A stretch of DNA of 23,457 nucleotides from the NCBI GenBank assembly GCA_029563245.1, contig JAKQSG010000145.1:1-23457 (forward strand), in the 5' to 3' direction. Shown here piece by piece: positions 21,868-23,457 of this stretch. A program made the translations under genes and the position numbers. How positions within the stretch are numbered: the stretch's first letter is position 1; each line of letters opens with the position of its first letter. Origin of the DNA: Candidatus Omnitrophota bacterium. Its GTDB lineage: Bacteria > Omnitrophota > Gorgyraeia > Gygaellales > Profunditerraquicolaceae. The notes under the pieces were generated by a model that searched no databases, was not told the DNA's origin, and worked only from the letters and a program-made list of their open reading frames with translations.

Positions 21868-23298
21868 ATGCCAAAGCCGGCGGTTAAAACAAAAGAAGTA
21901 CCTGCTTGCGAGAGAATTTTAGGTTTCTCAGAAGTTACCTGCGGATATACGCAGGAAGAAGCCATTTCAGAAGCATCGCGCTGCCTGCAGTGTAAAGATC
22001 CTAAATGTATATCCGGTTGCCCGGTAGGAATAAATATCAAGCAATTTATAAAGCAGGTTACGCAAAAAGATTTCGCAGGGGCATATTATACTATCAGGGG
22101 AAAGAGTAATTTTCCGTGTATCTGCGGGAGAGTTTGTCCTGCTGAATATCAGTGTCGCAAGGCATGTGTTTTAACAAAAAAAGATTCGCCCTTTGCCGGC
22201 ACGGATTCCATAAATATACATTTTCTTGAGAGGTTCGTCGGAGATTTTGGGATGAAAAACGGCCTAATGGTTAATATCACGCCCGATGAAAGAATCTTTG
22301 GGCATAAAGTTGCGGTTGTGGGTTCCGGACCTGCCGGATTATGCTGTGCGGGAGAGTTAGCGCGTCTGGGGGTTAAGGTTACGGTTTTCGAAGCGCTGCA
22401 TAAAAACGGAGGGGTGTTAAGATACGGTATCCCGCCCTTTAGGATGCCGCGCGATATACTCGATTTTGAGATAAATTACCTAAAAAACTTAGGTGTTGAG
22501 ATTCTACCGAATTTCATTGTGGGCAAGACCAATGATTTAACGGATTTATTTAAAGAAGGTTTCTCTGCTGTATTCTTGGGTTTGGGTGCGGGGGTACCTT
22601 CTTTTCTGGGCATTGAGGGAGAGAATCTTTGCAATGTTTATTCTGCAAATGAATTCCTGACCAGGGTTAATCTTATGTCTGCATACGAGTTTCCTAAAGC
22701 GCATACACCTGTTAATATAGGTAAACATATTTTGGTAGTAGGCGGAGGGAATACGGCAATGGATGCCGCACGTTGTGCCCTGAGGCTGCAAAAGATGAAT
22801 AATATTAAGCCGGATACTACTATTGTTTATAGGAGGACAGAGGTAGAGATGCCTGCCCGCAGGCTTGAGATAGAGCATGCCAAGGAAGAGGGTGTTAAGT
22901 TTAGGATGTTGGTCAGCCCTAAAGAATTCAAGGGTGACGATGCCGGCTTCGTGAGGATTTTAAGATCTTTGGAGTGTAAATTAGGACAGCCGGATGCCTC
23001 TGGCAGAAGGAGGCCGGTTGCTATCGAGGGAAGTGATTTTGAGCTTGATTGCGACTTGGCTGTTATTGCCATAGGCCTGCAGGCGAATAAGGTCTTAACC
23101 AGCGTAACCCCTGAAATCAAAACAGATAAATATTCAGATGTTATAGTTAATCCTCAAACTATGGAGACTTCTATGAAAGGGGTATTTGCCGGCGGCGACA
23201 TAGTAGGAGGGGAAGGGACAGTGATTGAGGCGATGGGTATGGCTAAGAAAGCAGCCCTTGCAATTAAGGATTATCTTTATCAGTTACCTATTCAATAA
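21868..23298 (+). CDS. NfnB/SudA/GltD-like FAD, [4Fe-4S] NADP(H)-binding subunit
   Basis: The protein has 476 residues. It is homologous to the small subunit of glutamate synthase (GltD) and to the large subunit of NfnAB/SudBA. Residues 35-100 carry the Cys for two [4Fe-4S] clusters (Cys39, 42, 47, 51; Cys84, 86, 90, 96, 100). The FAD motif is VAVVGSGPAGLCCAGELA (148-165), with GGVLRYGIPPFRMP after it. The NADPH motif is ILVVGGGNTAMDAARCALR. The C-terminal FAD contact is GVFAGGDIVGGEGTVIEAMGMAKKAA. No glutamate synthase large subunit (GltB) is nearby, and the NfnA-like gene is directly upstream. An electron-bifurcating Nfn role linking NADH, NADPH and ferredoxin is therefore more likely than glutamate synthase. 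Supplying NADPH to the glutamate dehydrogenase next door would fit. Confidence 0.9.
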   Translation: MPKPAVKTKEVPACERILGFSEVTCGYTQEEAISEASRCLQCKDPKCISGCPVGINIKQFIKQVTQKDFAGAYYTIRGKSNFPCICGRVCPAEYQCRKACVLTKKDSPFAGTDSINIHFLERFVGDFGMKNGLMVNITPDERIFGHKVAVVGSGPAGLCCAGELARLGVKVTVFEALHKNGGVLRYGIPPFRMPRDILDFEINYLKNLGVEILPNFIVGKTNDLTDLFKEGFSAVFLGLGAGVPSFLGIEGENLCNVYSANEFLTRVNLMSAYEFPKAHTPVNIGKHILVVGGGNTAMDAARCALRLQKMNNIKPDTTIVYRRTEVEMPARRLEIEHAKEEGVKFRMLVSPKEFKGDDAGFVRILRSLECKLGQPDASGRRRPVAIEGSDFELDCDLAVIAIGLQANKVLTSVTPEIKTDKYSDVIVNPQTMETSMKGVFAGGDIVGGEGTVIEAMGMAKKAALAIKDYLYQLPIQ

Positions 23299-23321
23299 TT
23301 TAAACGTAAGGAGGCAGGAAG

Positions 23322-23457
23322 ATGTCGGTAAAAATCGAAGATTTTATGAATAACGTTATAAGCAAGAATCCCGGGGAGGTTGAATTCCATCAGGCAGTCA
23401 GGGAGGTTGTAGAGTCGGTACTTCCCTTTATTGAGGGAAACCCTAAGTACCTTAAGG
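23322..23457 (+). CDS. gdhA: Glutamate dehydrogenase, N-terminal fragment cut by the window end
   Basis: The frame is open from an ATG with a strong ribosome site (AAGGAGG, 23308-23314) to the window end, 45 residues. The stretch VISKNPGEVEFHQAVREVVESVLPFIEGNPKYL is the characteristic N-terminus of hexameric NADP-type glutamate dehydrogenases, which aminate 2-oxoglutarate to glutamate. No catalytic residue is in view. It lies 23 bases after the NfnB-like gene and is probably in the same operon, giving a complete ammonia route with glnN upstream. Confidence 0.85.
   Translation, partial: MSVKIEDFMNNVISKNPGEVEFHQAVREVVESVLPFIEGNPKYLK

Noticed and set aside
1..23457. CRISPR arrays, tRNA or rRNA genes, phage genes
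   Set aside because: No regularly spaced direct repeats, no tRNA-like cloverleaf or rRNA sequence and no phage structural genes were seen.

Overview
This window looks like chromosomal DNA of an uncultivated, anaerobic, Gram-negative-type bacterium. The GC content is low to moderate by eye. It carries a B12-dependent class II ribonucleotide reductase, a type III glutamine synthetase, an archaeal-type phosphoglycerate mutase, an NfnAB/SudBA-type flavoprotein pair, and a palindrome of the 'GGGACTGTCCCC' kind. Together these suggest the Omnitrophota (OP3) or a relative in the PVC group. That placement is inference from gene style, not a phylogenetic result. All intact genes read on the + strand.

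Layout. (1) 1-3213: the 3' end of a carbohydrate-binding-like protein, a clan GH-A glycoside-hydrolase-like secreted protein and an exported helical-repeat protein, all overlapping. (2) 3257-6737: a ROK-family regulator behind a good promoter, a membrane-anchored coiled-coil protein and a LacI-family repressor. (3) 6748-10550: two NrdR-type operators, nrdJ, a cofactor-independent phosphoglycerate mutase and a clear terminator. (4) 10593-13578: mnmG, a short QueG-like iron-sulfur protein and greA. (5) 13593-14846: nadE and an Lrp/AsnC regulator. (6) 14860-16814: a palindromic repeat, a class I aminotransferase and a GAF-ANTAR RNA-binding regulator. (7) 16815-17453: a 640-bp decay island with an IS3-family transposase remnant and the last third of a P-II (GlnB/GlnK) gene. 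(8) 17454-23457: type III glutamine synthetase, an ExbB/ExbD pair, the NfnA/NfnB-like pair and the start of a glutamate dehydrogenase.

The right third is a nitrogen-assimilation neighbourhood. It holds an aminotransferase, an ANTAR antiterminator, a broken P-II sensor, glutamine synthetase, an NADPH-linked flavoprotein pair and glutamate dehydrogenase. The best regulatory signals are the NrdR box pair exactly 32 bp apart in front of nrdJ, a promoter-plus-terminator leader in front of the nfnA-like gene, and two genes (mnmG, nadE) whose -10 boxes sit so close to the ATG that their mRNAs should be leaderless or nearly so. I found no CRISPR array, rRNA, tRNA or obviously new defence or metabolic system. 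The most unusual items are the decayed P-II/IS3 island beside the ANTAR gene and the nfnA-like leader.
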